A DNA stretch of 64,000 bases from Mesaphorura yosii (lineage: Eukaryota > Arthropoda > Collembola > Poduromorpha > Tullbergiidae). The stretch spans positions 124,001 through 188,000 of the forward strand of contig WIXG01000112.1 of assembly GCA_009869945.1 (NCBI GenBank), in the 5' to 3' direction. Made by a program: the position numbers and the translations under genes. The notes under the pieces are model-generated. The model saw only the letters and a program-made list of their open reading frames with translations. It had not been told where the DNA came from and ran no database searches. Positions 14,501 to 29,500 of the stretch are shown piece after piece. Position 1 is the stretch's first letter. Each line of letters starts with the position of its first letter.

Positions 14501-17500
14501 TGGAAATTGAACCTTCTTCATTTCATTTCGGTTGTATGCATCAATCAAACAGGAATGGAAGCACGGCAATTCGAAAGTGCTGGAACATTTTGCGACCGGG
14601 ACGCGAACGTGAGCGAGAGCCAGCGAACAGTTGCATGGTTAGCCTCTTGACTCTTGTGTGATCTGACCTTCATGGCAATATTAAACGAGCCAAGCCAGAC
14701 GTAATTGCAGGAAGATTTAGATTCCCTGCTACGCATCATAATTAAAGTTGACCAACCGTGCCCGATTAAAATGAAAGTGTTCACGTATTCAAGCTACACT
14801 ACGCTTAATGTAAGGCTGCCTTAAGTAGCAAGCCAATTATATTGTCATAGCCTTCTCTCATTCAATGTAGGTACCCTGAACTATTAATTATTGGACCGAT
14901 TACACGAATCCTCCCGTCGGTCCGGTGTGCTGGCCCGTACGCGAGATCTCGATCTGAGAAGAGCAGCAAGCAGGGAAATTACCATAATAAAAACCTGCGA
15001 GCATGTTCCAATTGAATTGAAAGGTTCCGTTACCTTTTCCATGACTTCTTTTCTGCTCCTTGGCTTCTCCGCTTCATTTGAGATTGAGGAGTCCACCACA
15101 TACACGAAGAATGGAACCCCACTGTTATTATGTACTTACCACCACCACAATCGGACCCGTCCTTCTGCCTCTGCGATACATTAAAGCATTAATAATTGTA
15201 TGCTTAAATTATGTACTTTAAAAGTATCGTACTGGTCTTTATCGTAACCTAGATCAAAACAAGTCTGTTGAGACTGCACTGTGCTGCTGCGTCGACGTCG
15301 ACTCCTGGAGTCTTGTCTCACAAACTGACCAAAGCGTAAAGCCTGAGCCTAATTCTGACCTGTATCATTAAAATCATCGCATCGCAATTGCGTTATGGTT
15401 ATTAATATGCGTGAAGCTCCTCAAGGAATAATGCCAACCCAGACTAGGCCAAATTATAAATCTTCCAGTTATGGTTTAAATTGTGATATACAGCCCTTAT
15501 TAATAAGATACGCTTGATTAGGCCTTTCTTGGCAGAGTAGCCAGCCTGAACGTGAGCATCTTTAAGAAAGAGCAAAAGCAGCAGACCACCTTTACGAGAA
15601 TTCCCTTCTGACGCACTTTAGCTTTATTCACATCACACTACAATAAGAAAATCAGACATTGATTTATCGAACTTTTTTCTTATGAAAGAAGCAACGAGCA
15701 AAGTGGGTGAGGATAAAGGAAATTGTAACATGTCGATTCTGAGCTGATAGGAGCAATAAATGTATACATAAAAGCTTACAATGCGGCGCTCATGCTCATT
15801 ACAAAAGTAATTAATAGTTCAATGCATGGCATAGAGCAATCATGACCATGATTCTTGACTTGACGCAATGTATTGCGATGCGATGGTCAAGATTTCAAGA
15901 TCGTGTTCGTGCTCATGTTTCATGTCCATGCCCAAAGGATATTCTGCACACGCTACACACACAACACACGCCAGCGTTCAAGGAAATGCAGTGCATAAAT
16001 TATTTTTGTCCAGCTGCGAACTTATAAGGAAATAATTGCCATCTCTTTCGTTCACTCGCTTTGTTATGCGAGTATTAGCTTTTATCTTTAAATCTTGCTT
16101 TGCTAATCGTTTATCGTTTATCGTTATTCTATCACATCACTGTAAAAGGCAAAAACTGCCTGCACCATCAAATGAAAAATGGCAGCAAATTCTTTTGAGT
16201 TGGGAGCGGCAGCCTGCAACGAGCAGAACAGAAGTGTATGCAACTTAGCGCAGTCCGTGAGGAGTGGTCCGAGTTCTTGGTCATTTATTGCATTGCCTGA
16301 TCATTTCAAGGAAATCCAGTCGTAGTCGAAGTCGTAAAGAATATCAGGGTCACATTTCACTGCAAAGTGCACACACGGCACAGACTGAATATCAAGATCA
16401 AGATTAGGTTCGGAAGAGACTCAAGCAAGTTTTCAGCGTCCAGTCGTAGTTTAAGATGGATAATAGTCGGGTAGTCGAGTCTTAACTTAATCACATATTC
16501 CTCACTGCGCTGCGTTACATAACCTCAGAGCTGCTGCACTGCATGTACAAAGTGCAAGGGGCACGAAAAACACGAACAAGGATATGCGATGCTTCGGCTT
16601 CTGTTATGTAACGAGTTTTGTAACTTCTCAAGATTTGCGATGCGCAAACTGTCCACATGCACATTGAGATCAGCAATCGGCAGGAGAATTATTTTATCAG
16701 TCAGACTAGACTCGTTCATCTTTGGCACTGTCGATGTTTCAGTTGCTGTCGCGCTGTCTATTCACTCCAGGCTAGGCCAATGTTTACGTCTCGTCTAGTC
16801 TCGTCTCGTCTCATGCTGAGTTTTCAATTTCTTTGAATCTGGTCGTCCGACTCTGACTAATCATTCGCATTCACACCAAACCAAAACATCAAGATGACAA
16901 TTTCATTCGTCGTGCTGTCGCAAAACAAAACTAAACAAGTTTTTTTTACGTTGACATTTAGTTGGCTTATCTTGAGCATGCCGTAAACTCATGCGACTGC
17001 GATTTTGCGACTGTTTCGTGTTTCCGCAAAATTCTTACAGTCGGCCGAAGTCCAGACGTCCTGATTTTATGTTTATGCAACGTACTATGCTCTGCAAACT
17101 GTGAAGTTGCATGGCAAGACTGCAAGACATCACAAGAAGACTGCCTTGAAATATTTCCCCATTTCTAAAAGTCAAGTGCGAGTGCTATTTTGCTTTACTT
17201 GACAGACGTACGCGAATGCATACAGAATTCCATATTTTTAAGGTACCACACACGAATTATTCCACGCTTCATTAATTTTGTCGCGAAAATGTGAAATGCG
17301 AGAACGACCCGGCTTAAACGTTCAGTGCCACTCTTTCTTTCCTTACACGGCATAAAAATCTGAGCCCATTTTTAGCGTTGCAGTAATTTCATTTTAATCC
17401 GTAAATTCCTGGGAAAATTTTTACCCAAAGTGAGATTCTATTTCAGTGTATTGAGAAGCGTTTTGTCAAGTAGTGGTCAATTTCTTAGGAACAATTGCCA

Positions 17501-20500
17501 TTCACATTTCGACAATCGTGGTAGTGAAGTCAGATAAAATATCACTGCTATACTCGCTAGTCGCAGTAATAAATTTAATGCTCACGACGATGCGACCCAC
17601 AGCCACAAGTTAACTGTGTTGAAGGCTAAGTGAGCCAGGCAAGAACAAGAAGTGAGATAGTCGTCTAGTCGAGAGACGAGTACTACAAGCGTTTAGTGCA
17701 CTGGAATGCATCTAGCATCTATAATAGGCAGAAAAGTACGTAATAGACACACCAAGTGCATTTCAGTGCTACTGCAAATTGTGGCCGTGACCAAGTTATG
17801 TCCTGGCCTGGCTGATGGCTAACCCTAATTACTGTGATCGCGATTAGTTTTTGCGACAGCAGCAGCGGTGGCTCGTAACTCTGGAATTGCAATTCAGTAT
17901 TCAGTAATTTCTGGTGGTGTGGTCAGCTTGGTCATATGAGCGAGAGCAGTGAAGTGATTTGTGCTTGTAGCAATTGTGATTGTGAACTTTTGACACTGCG
18001 TAGCCTTTCTAATGCCTGAATTAAAGAAATTGCTGAGCAAAGTTAAATCTGGACGGTCGCAGCGAAGATTTTCTAACGCCCAGCAAAATTTGTGCAGTGC
18101 TCGTGCGCAGTGCGGTCAGCATCAAGACAAATGTCTGCTATTTGTATTTTAGTGCCGTAATTTAAATTTTATCAAAGGAGAAAGAGAAAGATGTTTCGCA
18201 CAGTGCCATAATTTATTTATTATTCATACCGGCAAGGCAGTCGGCGCTCGCAGTTCAACAAAACTTGCAGAGTACATAAAACACGGCGTAAGAAAGTTTA
18301 ATGTCATATTTTTATTTCGTTTTTATGCGAAGCTCGACTCTTTTCTCTTTATAATTACACGAATAATGTGTGGAAATTTGTCTTTTGATTCCGTAAATTA
18401 TGACTTTGTGCCGCGCAACTTCTTTTCCGCTTGCTCCGAGAAAAAATCTCTTCAAGCGTGCCAGATAAACAAGCAAGCACAAGTACGAAGGAGCGCTTTT
18501 GGCTTTTGCTTTTCCTGCAAGCTGTAAAGCAAAGGAACTTTCGACCGACTCATAATTCTTGACTTCTTTGAATGCAATTTGCATAATTTTTCACTCGCGG
18601 CTGCCAACCGAAATGCAAAAGGACGACCGAGCTCAACTGAAAGGGCAGAGTCGACTGCGCTGCAATAAAACATAAAATAAAAAGTCGAGCGTATTCTTCA
18701 GTCTTCTTGCTTGCCTCAGATAGCAAGTAATATGCCCTATCATTCATTCGCATTTCGCTTTACTCTTTCTTCCTCTGTTTTTTCATAAGCTTGCTTTCAT
18801 CGTCGCCTGACTCTGACTTTCTAGAGGCTCTTCTCCCCTTTGCTACTTTTCTGTCTGAGTCACGCGCTTCTTCCGGGCGCGGACGCTTTCCCAAACCTGC
18901 CTGGTCGTGTCTCAATTTCAGTCACCTTCCGACTCTCGAGCAGAGCGCGCGTGCTCGAATTATTTTCCTTTCCTGTCTCAACCAGAATCTGAAATTGAAT
19001 GAGGTTTCCCAATAATGCGTTATACAAAAGGAAACCAATAATAAAAAGTCGAATTTCATTTTGGGTTCGAATTAGAATGAGACAACGTGAATGGGAATGA
19101 GATTCTATAACAAATTCGTGGGTTGTACGTATTTCTACAAGAGTTTTTGGCTTGAAGAGGTCACGTAAAGAGCCGCCGTTCATTTCCTGCCGGCCAAACC
19201 ACGCAAGCAAATTGTTCTCGTGGCTGCTGCACTACAAATTATGGCCACACATTTAAATTGACGTCGTGGTCCTTTATTTTTATGACACAGGAAAAGGCAT
19301 GACCCGCCGCTTTTTTTGCGACGGAATTCCATTCCAGACATGATTACCGTGATTTGGGTGAATAATTCATTTTATGATTGAGTAGCAGGCAGCGTGATTT
19401 GCCGGAATTTAATTCTTTCCTCTGTGTAATCGCCTGCCGCTTGTTTTCGCATTTCTTACTTCGTTTTTTGGGCGAATTGAAGCTAGTGCACATGATTAAA
19501 AGCAGTGGTTAACTCAAATTATATACCAATTGAAGGTTGTCATGCACGGTTACATGCAAAAGCAAAGCGCAGCTCGTGAATTTTAATGAATTTTCACATA
19601 TTCGCTAAGCTAAATTCGATAATGTTTATTATTATATTATACGGAGTGCAATTAAGGCCGCCTCTGCGTCAGAGAAAAGAAATTATTCACAGTTGATTTC
19701 TGATAAAATATTTCTCTTTGTCGCGTCGCTAAAAGCTTTGCGCCTGATAATTTCTCATTTTTGTGCGGGCCGTCTTGAAAGGCATTCCATTTGTATATTT
19801 CATATTTATTCCCTTCACTGAGCGCTAACAAAGCGTATCGGAATGTTTTCGGGAGAACGAAGAAAGAGAAGTGACGAAAGGAGAAATGAGAAGATAAATT
19901 CAGCGAAATATCGAAGCCAAGTGCCCGAATACAAAAGAAAGGGATGAGAATGATTATTAGATTCCAGGAAAACAAAAATAGTAAATTTAAGCAGAAAACG
20001 GAGTAGAATTTCGTCTCGTATTCATAATGGCAATAATAATTCGTTCGAAAAATGAAATTTCACTTCCCTTTTGCACTTTGACATGAACTTAAATCTGTGA
20101 AAGGACGCATTTGACCTTGCGAGTGAGAAGCGAACACATTTGGCCCGATGCAGAAGTTTTCTTCTGTAGTGCGAATGTGTGGAAGTGGTGAGTTATTCGC
20201 TCAGATTTCATTCACTTCACGCCACGCTTGGCTCAGAATGTCTTTGCATATTCATAACGACAAAGACAAAAGAGATTCATGCTTTTCCTTGGTTGAGCGA
20301 ACCCGACAAGAGTCGACATGAAATTCATATTTAACATGAACTCTTTCGCATTGTGCTTTGTGCTGCGAGGAGAATGGGAAAGCTTTTATGTTCGTTATTT
20401 TTGTTTTGTGTAACGTGAAATTCCGAAAAGCGTCCATTTTTCATGATTCTTATTCTTTTGCCCTCAGTGAGAACGTGAAAGGGTTCACAACACAACGAAT

Positions 20501-23500
20501 TCCCAGTTATCATGCAAGGAAAAAATAGGCGTTGTTCTCGACCATGTTCTTGGAACAATATTTTTTTGTTATTTTTCTATTCTACGAGCATAAAGACTAA
20601 GTTTTCATTTTCTCGCACTCAAGAAGAGCGCGGTCGTGGCCGCGACCGAGTTAAAGTAGACATTTATTTATTACCTTTCTCTTTTGGTTCTTTGTGCCTC
20701 GAAGTTGGTATGTATCCATGGCCAGGCCAGGCCTTAGCGCCATCGTCATCTTTCTCTTCACTCTTCTCATGCGAGCGAGCGAACAAGAAGAATGAATGAG
20801 TAGTGAACTGCGAACAGCATGCTTTTAAAATCTCTCTCTTTCACTAACTCCATTAGATTATTTAAGACTCACAAAGAAAAGAAAAGAATAAGAAAGGAAG
20901 AGGCGCCAGTTGTAAAAAAGGAGAAAACAGCTCAAAAATGCATTCATTTTTCATGCTGCCGCTCCTCGAAACACAACAGAATATTTTAGACGAGGGCTGA
21001 AAGAAAAGACGGAATGGTTTGAGCCACGTGAATGGCAACGGCAAACGTCAGCAGCGACCCGACTCACCCGAGCATAAGAATAAGAAATGATACGCCAAAG
21101 AGCAGCAAGCAAACAAAAAATCACTTTCAACTCCTTTGTTTCTGTATTTACAATGCGGCATTAATAACAGTAACAATAGCCTTCATTATTAGGAGAGCGG
21201 CTGCGAGAGTTCATGCTGCGATGTTCTTGTTTTTTCTCCGCTTGCTTACTCCAGCACTCGCTTTATTATTCCTTTCTTCGCCTGCTTTGCTGCTGCGCGT
21301 TTTAATGTGAAAAAATGGTAAAGGAAATGGAAAGAAGCAGTCCAACTGCAGTGCTCTGAGTGAGTCGCTGAGCTCAAGTAGAGCGTGCCATGAAACGAGC
21401 GAACAATTCACACATTATTTCCAGCTAGGAAAAACTATTAGCATGACATTTATTTCAGTTTGGGGTTGAGTTAATCATTTTTATATTTCTTTGGGTTTCT
21501 GAGACGGCGGACGACCCGCGGCCATCGCTGAGTACATAAATAAAAGGAACAATTGTGGAATACGGAATAAAGAAGTGACTTATTTAATAAGAAAACAAAA
21601 GCTACTTATTTTTCGTCGACGGAAAACGGGAACAGAAACATAAAATTCATTTCTGTGCTCAGTGCTCAAGATTTTAAATTTACTTTCTTCCAGTAGCGAA
21701 AATGCGTTTTGAAAGTCGAACTAAGAAGTACTCGAATCGAAAAATGTGGTCCTCGGAATTAACCTCATTTAAAATTGAATTGTTTGGTAGAACAATAGCA
21801 AAGCCCAAATAGCATTGTGGTCGTGGCTAACCTCAATCGACCTGAGCTGAGCGCTGCTTAAGTTTCTCTCAAGTAGCAAGTATTTGCGTAGTAATAATAA
21901 GAAAATGACAAAGTACACAAGCAGGGAAGAGAAAGTAAATAATAATAATCATAAGAACATTGTAAACACAAGCACTCGGAATCGGAAGGTAGGGTCCAGA
22001 AGGGAAAAGAATAGTTTGTTCAGCCAGCATGTTGAGTGCAGTAATAAAATTCCATTGTCACGTCATATTCCATTCCATTCCGTGCCCTTTTTTATAATAA
22101 AAATGGGCGACTTACACTTGCATCCGAGTAAACAAAAGCTAGCTACAGCAAGTACGGAGTACAAAAATGTACGCACACATGCGCCAAACATCGATTCACA
22201 TTTTTACCGTCATGGGTCGAGTCTACGTGCATAAATCGACATGGGGTTGGATTTTTTAACTACAAATTTATCATTTCTTTCACCCCTGCCACTGCACACT
22301 GCTCTGAACCCGCTATCCCTATTATACGGCACGAGGATTTTTATGTTTTGTCTCCGGTCTGACATGACGCAATGGGTTCTTTCTCCATTCCTTTCCTTCC
22401 CTGCCGACTGCCGCTCCCAAATGGGAAAGGAAAGAATACTTAATAATGAAAAACGGGGCAAAATGATTGGCTCCCATTTTTTACCAGATGACGAGATACA
22501 GCGACGGCGACACGACTCGGCATGAGAAAAATCTGATTTTTAACCAACTTTCCCCATCGCCGTCATTTCTCGATTCTCCCCTATTTTTATATTCAAATTT
22601 TTGCATTATAGCCATTAGTTACGCTTAAATACGACAGTCAGATAGATTAGAGGACGAATGCTGTATAATGAGCAGTCGGAATGATTTGAAAAACTTGGCA
22701 ATTAATCTGGTTCATGATAGCAGGAGCTAAAGACGAATGTGAGTAGTACCAATTTATTTAAGATTTGCTTTTGCTACATTTTTGTACCGTCGCGCACACG
22801 CACATCAGATAAAAATTCATTCCCTGCCTGCTCCGGCTCATCCCGAAAATACAACATTGTTTTTGTCCCATTTAAATAACGAGTGCACGAAATAATTTCA
22901 CGACGTTCTGTCTCCCTTTCTAGCATTTTATTTTCCTCTCCTTTTATTTTTCCACCGACGGCGACATTTTTATAATGGAAATTTCGTAATGTCTTTTACG
23001 CGTACGCAATTTTTGTATAATTTTATGACTCATTTCTCACGAAATGTGTTTCCCCATACGGAATGCCTCAGAACTTAAAAATCAGGCTGCTGCGGGGTTG
23101 GTTGATGTTGATATGCACAATTTAAGAGTCTGCGTCGGGAGCGCGAGTGGGGAGAGTGAAATTGAGACGCGTCCGGAAATGGAAGAAAGTGGCGCTCACC
23201 AGCGAAAGAGACGTGCCCGTTTTATTTATGGCCACAACCCTTGATTTCTTTTTATCTGACTCCATTTTGAATAAAAATGCTGCATGCGCTGCTGATAAGC
23301 ACATAAATTGTAGCACAAAGCTTGCAGAATGTGGATTGTATGCAAATGAAGTGGGAAAATGGAAAACCAAATGGGTACGGGCCACGAGCACGACAGAGAC
23401 GCTGCTTTTTGAGTGCTGTTTGCTGTTCGTGGCTGAGCGAATAAATAAGAGTGCTTTTACGAAATGAAAATCATTGAGGAACGAATTATAATGTAATAAC

Positions 23501-26500
23501 GCAATGGCAATACGCAGTTTAAAAAAAACAAAGCCAATGCGGCAACAACAACGCAGAAAGTCAAGCCAAAGCCAAGACTTGTTCAAATTGCAGTCGTGAC
23601 TGGTGAATGAGTGGAGACGATGACTCTATTAACGGCCATTAATCTTACTCTGGATGAGTTTAATTTCCATTCATTGCTTTTACGGTCGAGTCGAGTCGAG
23701 AGTGGCTGCTGGTTGGTTGCAATCAACTGCAAGTTTGTTTCTTTTCTCCCATTACGGAGGATATTCATTATAAGGCAGTAAAAGGGAAAATGCTCGCATC
23801 GCATAGGCGATGGTCCTGAAATTTTAATGTGGAAATTTAGAACCGTAATAATAATTTTTATATTTTATGTTGTCATCATATTTTTCTCGAGACTCCCATT
23901 TGTAATGTGGTGCACGTAAGTGGGTGCGGAACAGCAAGAAGCGCAGTGAACAGCGCATAAACGAGCAGAGAGAAGAAGAAAAGTCTGAATAAGACTCCCT
24001 TGCCTTCTGTCGAGTTCTCCACTGTTTTTCTTTAAGCCTATCTGTCATCATGGGAAACCAATCTATTATGCCATTATTGGATTGGTTTGCGGAGTTTCCT
24101 TTGGAAATTGCTATGCTGAGCCGAGAATCTCTTCTCTTAAAGCGAGAACGCAGCAAGGGATCTTCGCCGGCATATTTCTTCATTTAAAAATGCTAAATGC
24201 TGTGGTGGAGCAATTTCGAATTTCCTCCACCGTACCTACAAATGTTTGACCTTTAAAGGCAGCAAAAGTCTCGCCTATGCCACTTGAATATGAATCAAAT
24301 TTTTCTTTTGGTTTATTTCTTTCGGACGAATTTTGTTTTGTTCTTTCCTTTCACCTTTCACAACCTCACAGGTTTCAAGCAATTATTTCCTTTCTGCAGC
24401 CACAGTGCAATTCTATTAAAAACTGAAGCCATATGAAGCAAAAGTGGCGAAAAGAGGGTGAAATTAACGGAGACAAAAACTTTAGGCGAAAATGAATATT
24501 ACTTGAAGCCCGAATTTTAATAAAAGTCTCACACTGCGTTTGCGTTTTGTGTTACCTGAACGAATTCATCAGCCAACGAATTTGTGCACATTTAAATACA
24601 AGCCGAAATCTTTAAAAATTGGCTTCGTACTTAAGTGCAAAGTGCACGAACTGAACTCATACATCACCGTCAGCGTCACCCGCGACGCGACGAGAGCGAG
24701 GGCGCTGCAAGACTCTAACATTCATATTCATGGCTTCATCAGAGAAGAGAACACATTTTCACTTTTGACTCTCTAACTTTCTGCAGTCTGCCTGCAAGAG
24801 AGAAGAAAAGAAAAATGTGAGACCCCCGAAAAATCAAGATGAAAGCAAATAAAAATGTATTAAAAAGTTTTCCCTTGACTTGCCTCTGAGAAAGCGACTC
24901 TTTTTCTCCATTGTCGAAGCTGCTTGCAAAAGAAAGTGTGGGCCTTGTCAAAATGAAAGAAGGAAAGTTCTTTTTTTGTTCTGTTAAATTTAATATCGTG
25001 CCTCCTCGTACACAATTCTCGAATCTCTCCACTTGACTGGAGAAAGAAAAATAGCACCCGAGATAAAAATTGCAAAAAGACGAATAGCTTTGTAGGAAGA
25101 GCGTGAACACTCCAAGCTTTTTTCATTCCAGGCCAGATTAGATCAAGTTGTTGGGCGTCTCGCATTTGATACCGTGAGATCAAGAGCTCATTCGCACGTA
25201 CTTGGCTCAGTTCTTTATTGCTGCCACTTGTCTCCTCGACTCTTAAATTTTTTCTTATCTCTGAGTCGCCGAAAAAGAGTGCACAAGAAGAAAGGGAAAA
25301 GATGATCCTGGCTTTAATTATTCATTCAAAGCGTATCCGATTTCTACAAAGTCTTTCGGATTTCATTTTATTTCGCAGCAGCAGGCATTGAAATTGGTGA
25401 ATCAGCTTGGCCACACCAAACCAGGCTGTAATCTTCCTTAAACCCGGAATCAAGCCCCAAGCCATGCCGCCATAAGAAGAGGGTTTTTAAAATACGTAAT
25501 TTTTTCTCTGAGAATTAAAGTTGCACCCTCAAACAGTAATCAAACTTTTCTGCATTAACCTTGGAAGGCATTACCGTGCATATAAATTGCTCATTCTCTC
25601 CACTTTGAAAATGGCTCATTTTTTGTAGGCTGTGTACACAATTGATGGCTGGCTGGCTCGCTTGCTGCCTGCCGTACCGTCGCTTTCGGACAGATTTCGT
25701 AATTTCTTTTATGAGTTTAGCGCGCGGGTAGCGTAAAAGTAGAAGTGAAGGAAGATGAAACCCGAAAAAAGAAGTTTATACTTTTATTTTTCTTGTACAA
25801 ACTCGCAACCAAGCCAAACTTTGTCGGGCGATATTGGCAATGGAGGATCCTCCTTCCACGCTTGTTTGTTTTTCTGCTCCAAGTTCAGTTCTCTCCCAGC
25901 CCTTATTAATATTAGAAAAATAGAGGCTCGCTCGGCTCGGTTGATGATGATGAGCACGAGGGGACGATTGCTTTTTACGTTTTACCAATTTTGGGAGCCT
26001 GAATTCTTTTCTTTACCCTTCTGCGTTCTGTCTTCTGCTCGTTTTCCGGTGCGGCTGATGAATATGATCTCACACGTTAAGGCCAAGCAAGGCAAAAGCA
26101 GCAGAGCAGTGCAGGAAATGCCCATGAGCTGCTTCTGCCTCTGAAACTCTTTTTTCATCGCGTATGAAATCGTTTGAGTTTGAGAGATCAAACACGACAC
26201 CAAGCGAAGAATAACTGACAGTTTTATTATTACAAAAATTTTTCTGAGTTATAATTGATGAGTCACTCGCACAATGATTTTTGATCGTCTGTTTTTTCAT
26301 TTCTGGATTTAATTCGCATTTCGCGCGCTGGCACAATGCAGTTTGTATGGGTTTGCGATTACACATGCACTTGTCATCTCTGACATCAACTTATAAAAGT
26401 CTTCTTGATTTGTGTATTTGACAGATTTTTATGCACAAGTCGGCAATGCAGCTGCAGCAACAACAGCAGCAGCAGCAAGCGACAACCCAGCAAGTGCAAA

Positions 26501-29500
26501 ACCACCACATTGGTAACGGCGGACCAGGCAGCCTTATCGGGAACGGCGTGGTCGGACTCGGAGCGGGCAACGGGCTTCCTCATGGCGGTGGACACGGGCA
26601 CCCTGGGCACGGAAGAGCTGCGTCGGTGAGCTCCAACATCTCGGAGAACGGCGGCGTCGGCAAACCGCATCAATGCCAACAATGCATGAAGTCGTTCTCG
26701 TCCAACCACCAACTCGTGCAGCATGTCCGGGTCCACACTGGAGAAAAGCCGTATAAGTGCTCGTACTGCGAGCGAAGATTCAAGCAATTGTCGCATGTTC
26801 AGCAACATACTCGCCTTCATACAGGTAAATAATGCCTTTCCTTTTTGACGAGACTGGACTTCAACCCTGAGATTCAAGGCTTGATGTGGTGCCATATTTT
26901 CATTTTTGTTTATGGCACCGAGCATTTCGTTATTTGGCAGTAATAAAATAACCGTAATTTGTACTACCCGGTCTGGTATATAAAAACTTTAGTTCCCACA
27001 AGAAAAATGGGGATTATGATTGGATTATGGTTTAATGTTTCTTTTTCACGGGAGACAATAAAACTTTGTCATTAAGCAACTCCACTGCGGCGGTGCCACC
27101 ATAAAAAAACCACGTCAATAATATTTTTGCCGTATAACGCACATATGCATAAGGTAAAAAGGAACTTTGAAAGAAACCATAAAGAAAAAATAAAATTATA
27201 CTACGCTCTTGCTTGGCATGCTGGTGTATGGTAAAGATTACGGTTCGATTTTTATCAAAGTGCAGGCAGCATGAAGCAAGGCTTTCTTAAGCAAGGTTTG
27301 GCGGTAGTCGCAGAGCAGATCGAGGAAGGGCTGAATCAATACGAACACGAAACGGTGGAACTTTTTACCTTACTACGTAGTGCGTGACCACCAGTTGTGA
27401 TTTTTTAATATTCAGCGCATTCATATGCATAAGATGCACTGGATAGCAAAAGCGGCAATGCAAGCGGTACTGCTTGATTGAAAGATTCCTGTCCAGGAGT
27501 CCTGCTCCTGTACTAGCAAAGCAATCTGTCCCACACATGTGCACCTCTATGCAGAGTGTATGTAAATAAAATGATGAGTAATCGGACCACCTATCGATAA
27601 AATAGCGTTTACAGTCCCATCATCGATTCTCGACTGACTGACCAGCGATCCTGTGCATTTTTTATGGCGCATGTTTAGTTAGCTACATGTTTTGAGGACG
27701 GACGGCCAATGAGCGTTTACTTGAAATCAGGAGCAAAGTAAATGGCATCTGCTGTGATGTGACTTCATATTTTCTCTTTGGGTTTTTTCATGTTTTCGAA
27801 AACTGAAGATGAAACTCTCGATCAGTTATTTCGGTCGCATCTTCTGAATTACATCCGTTTTAATTTCCGCCGTTCAAGAGAGCATAAAATTGCAACAAGC
27901 CTCGTCATGTACAGGCTGTTATTAGAGACCAATTAAAATTTTTGAAAGTTTTGTAAACGCTGTCATTATTTCTGGCTTGTCTTTCTTTTCTTTATCTTCC
28001 GCCGTCCGCCAGTTTTATTAGAATGCAGTGGGATTGTACAATTTAATGATGTCAAATTGTAACTCTTTCTTTGCGTATTGTATTTTGTGTTTTGTTTTCT
28101 TACCTCCACCGCTTGTTAGCTCACCGTTCATTCATTAATTTTTAATTCTTCTGTAAAGAAAAATATACAGTACAGCAATCAAACACAAGACTTACCACCT
28201 TCATTGAGCTGCTGAATTGGAGTATGTATTAGAGGTTCTGTGATAGAAAAATCTTTACTTTCCCGGGAACCAATGCAAAGCCGGCATTAGCAATAAGCAA
28301 TAACCGTAAAATAAAAATAGAAAGCTAACATCTGTGCTGTACTTTACAATAGCTCAGAAGATCTCCTGCTGACACAAAGAAAAGTTTTCAAAGGGAAAGA
28401 AAACATCATTAAAACATTAAAACTTTTTTCTTGTACTTTTACCGTAAAAAGTGAGAGATTTTTTCCGTACTTTGCCATCTTCTTTCTCCGTGCTGTGCAG
28501 TAAACAGTAAACAGGCTGAATTAAAAATTTTAATATTGTGTTGTTGTCTTGCACTTTGTACACACACGTGCACGAAGGCAAGTAGATATCTTCCTCAATA
28601 TATCACGAGAAGTTGGATTCTTATCTCGAGTCACGATCAGAATTAAGTCAAATGTCAGTCAGTATCACTTTGTTGCATGCAAAATCTTTAATCTTCTGCA
28701 AAGAAATAATCGAATCTGGCAAGAAAAGTGTAACGCGAATACCAGTTTAATTAATTTCCTATTAAGAACGCATGACTGACCTTCACTTCCCTCCTTTGCT
28801 GCATCCCGCATGACATTTGCAATGCAATCCACTGCAAAGCCAAGGAGGGTTTGGAGCTTGGGGTATTGGAAATGATGGGCACCTTAATGCTATGTGCATT
28901 TTAATAAAGCAATTTTTACGCCAGCGCTGATGGCTGCTGATCACAGGCGACCTTGCCTGTCCCGTCTTTTTTCCTTTCTTGAGGATAAAAGGCGTCCAAA
29001 ACGTCAAACTGCTGCATTCTTAATTAATTTTGTTTAATAAACCCGTGCACTTCCTTCCCTTGCGCGATCGCGATGCTGAAAGCATCGTTTCCCCCATTTT
29101 TATTCCCAACACTTTATTTTTCTCCTGTGCCTTTGCTTGTGCTTTTGCTCCCGGCCTGTGCGATATTGACGGTATAGTTAAATTCTCTCGTGGTTATTTT
29201 AAGATACATTGGAGGATACACTAATGGCATAATATTTTTATACAGCGGCAGTATATTCAGGAAGACTCTCTTCATAATCACATCTTAGCGTTCTTGTTTG
29301 CCTTGTTGCGTTGTACTTTTTCGCAATTTCCTTCGTACACACGTTCACGTAACTAAATTATTAAAAAACAAACGCGTTGCTCTCTTTTTCATTCCCGAGA
29401 TGCACTTTCTTCGTATGGGGGAGACAATTCGTTTCAAAGTTGCAGACGCGTTCAGTCGCCTGAGCGTAAAATGTCTCAGAATTATTAAAAATTAACGCGC

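Noticed and set aside
23122-23586. 154-codon frame on the - strand
   Set aside because: Lies within intron 1 of the dati-like gene; composition looks random and a + strand frame overlaps it, with no motif in either.
26386-26925. 179-codon open frame on the - strand
   Set aside because: Antisense shadow of the zinc-finger and polyQ exon; its Leu-rich run is the complement of the Gln tract.
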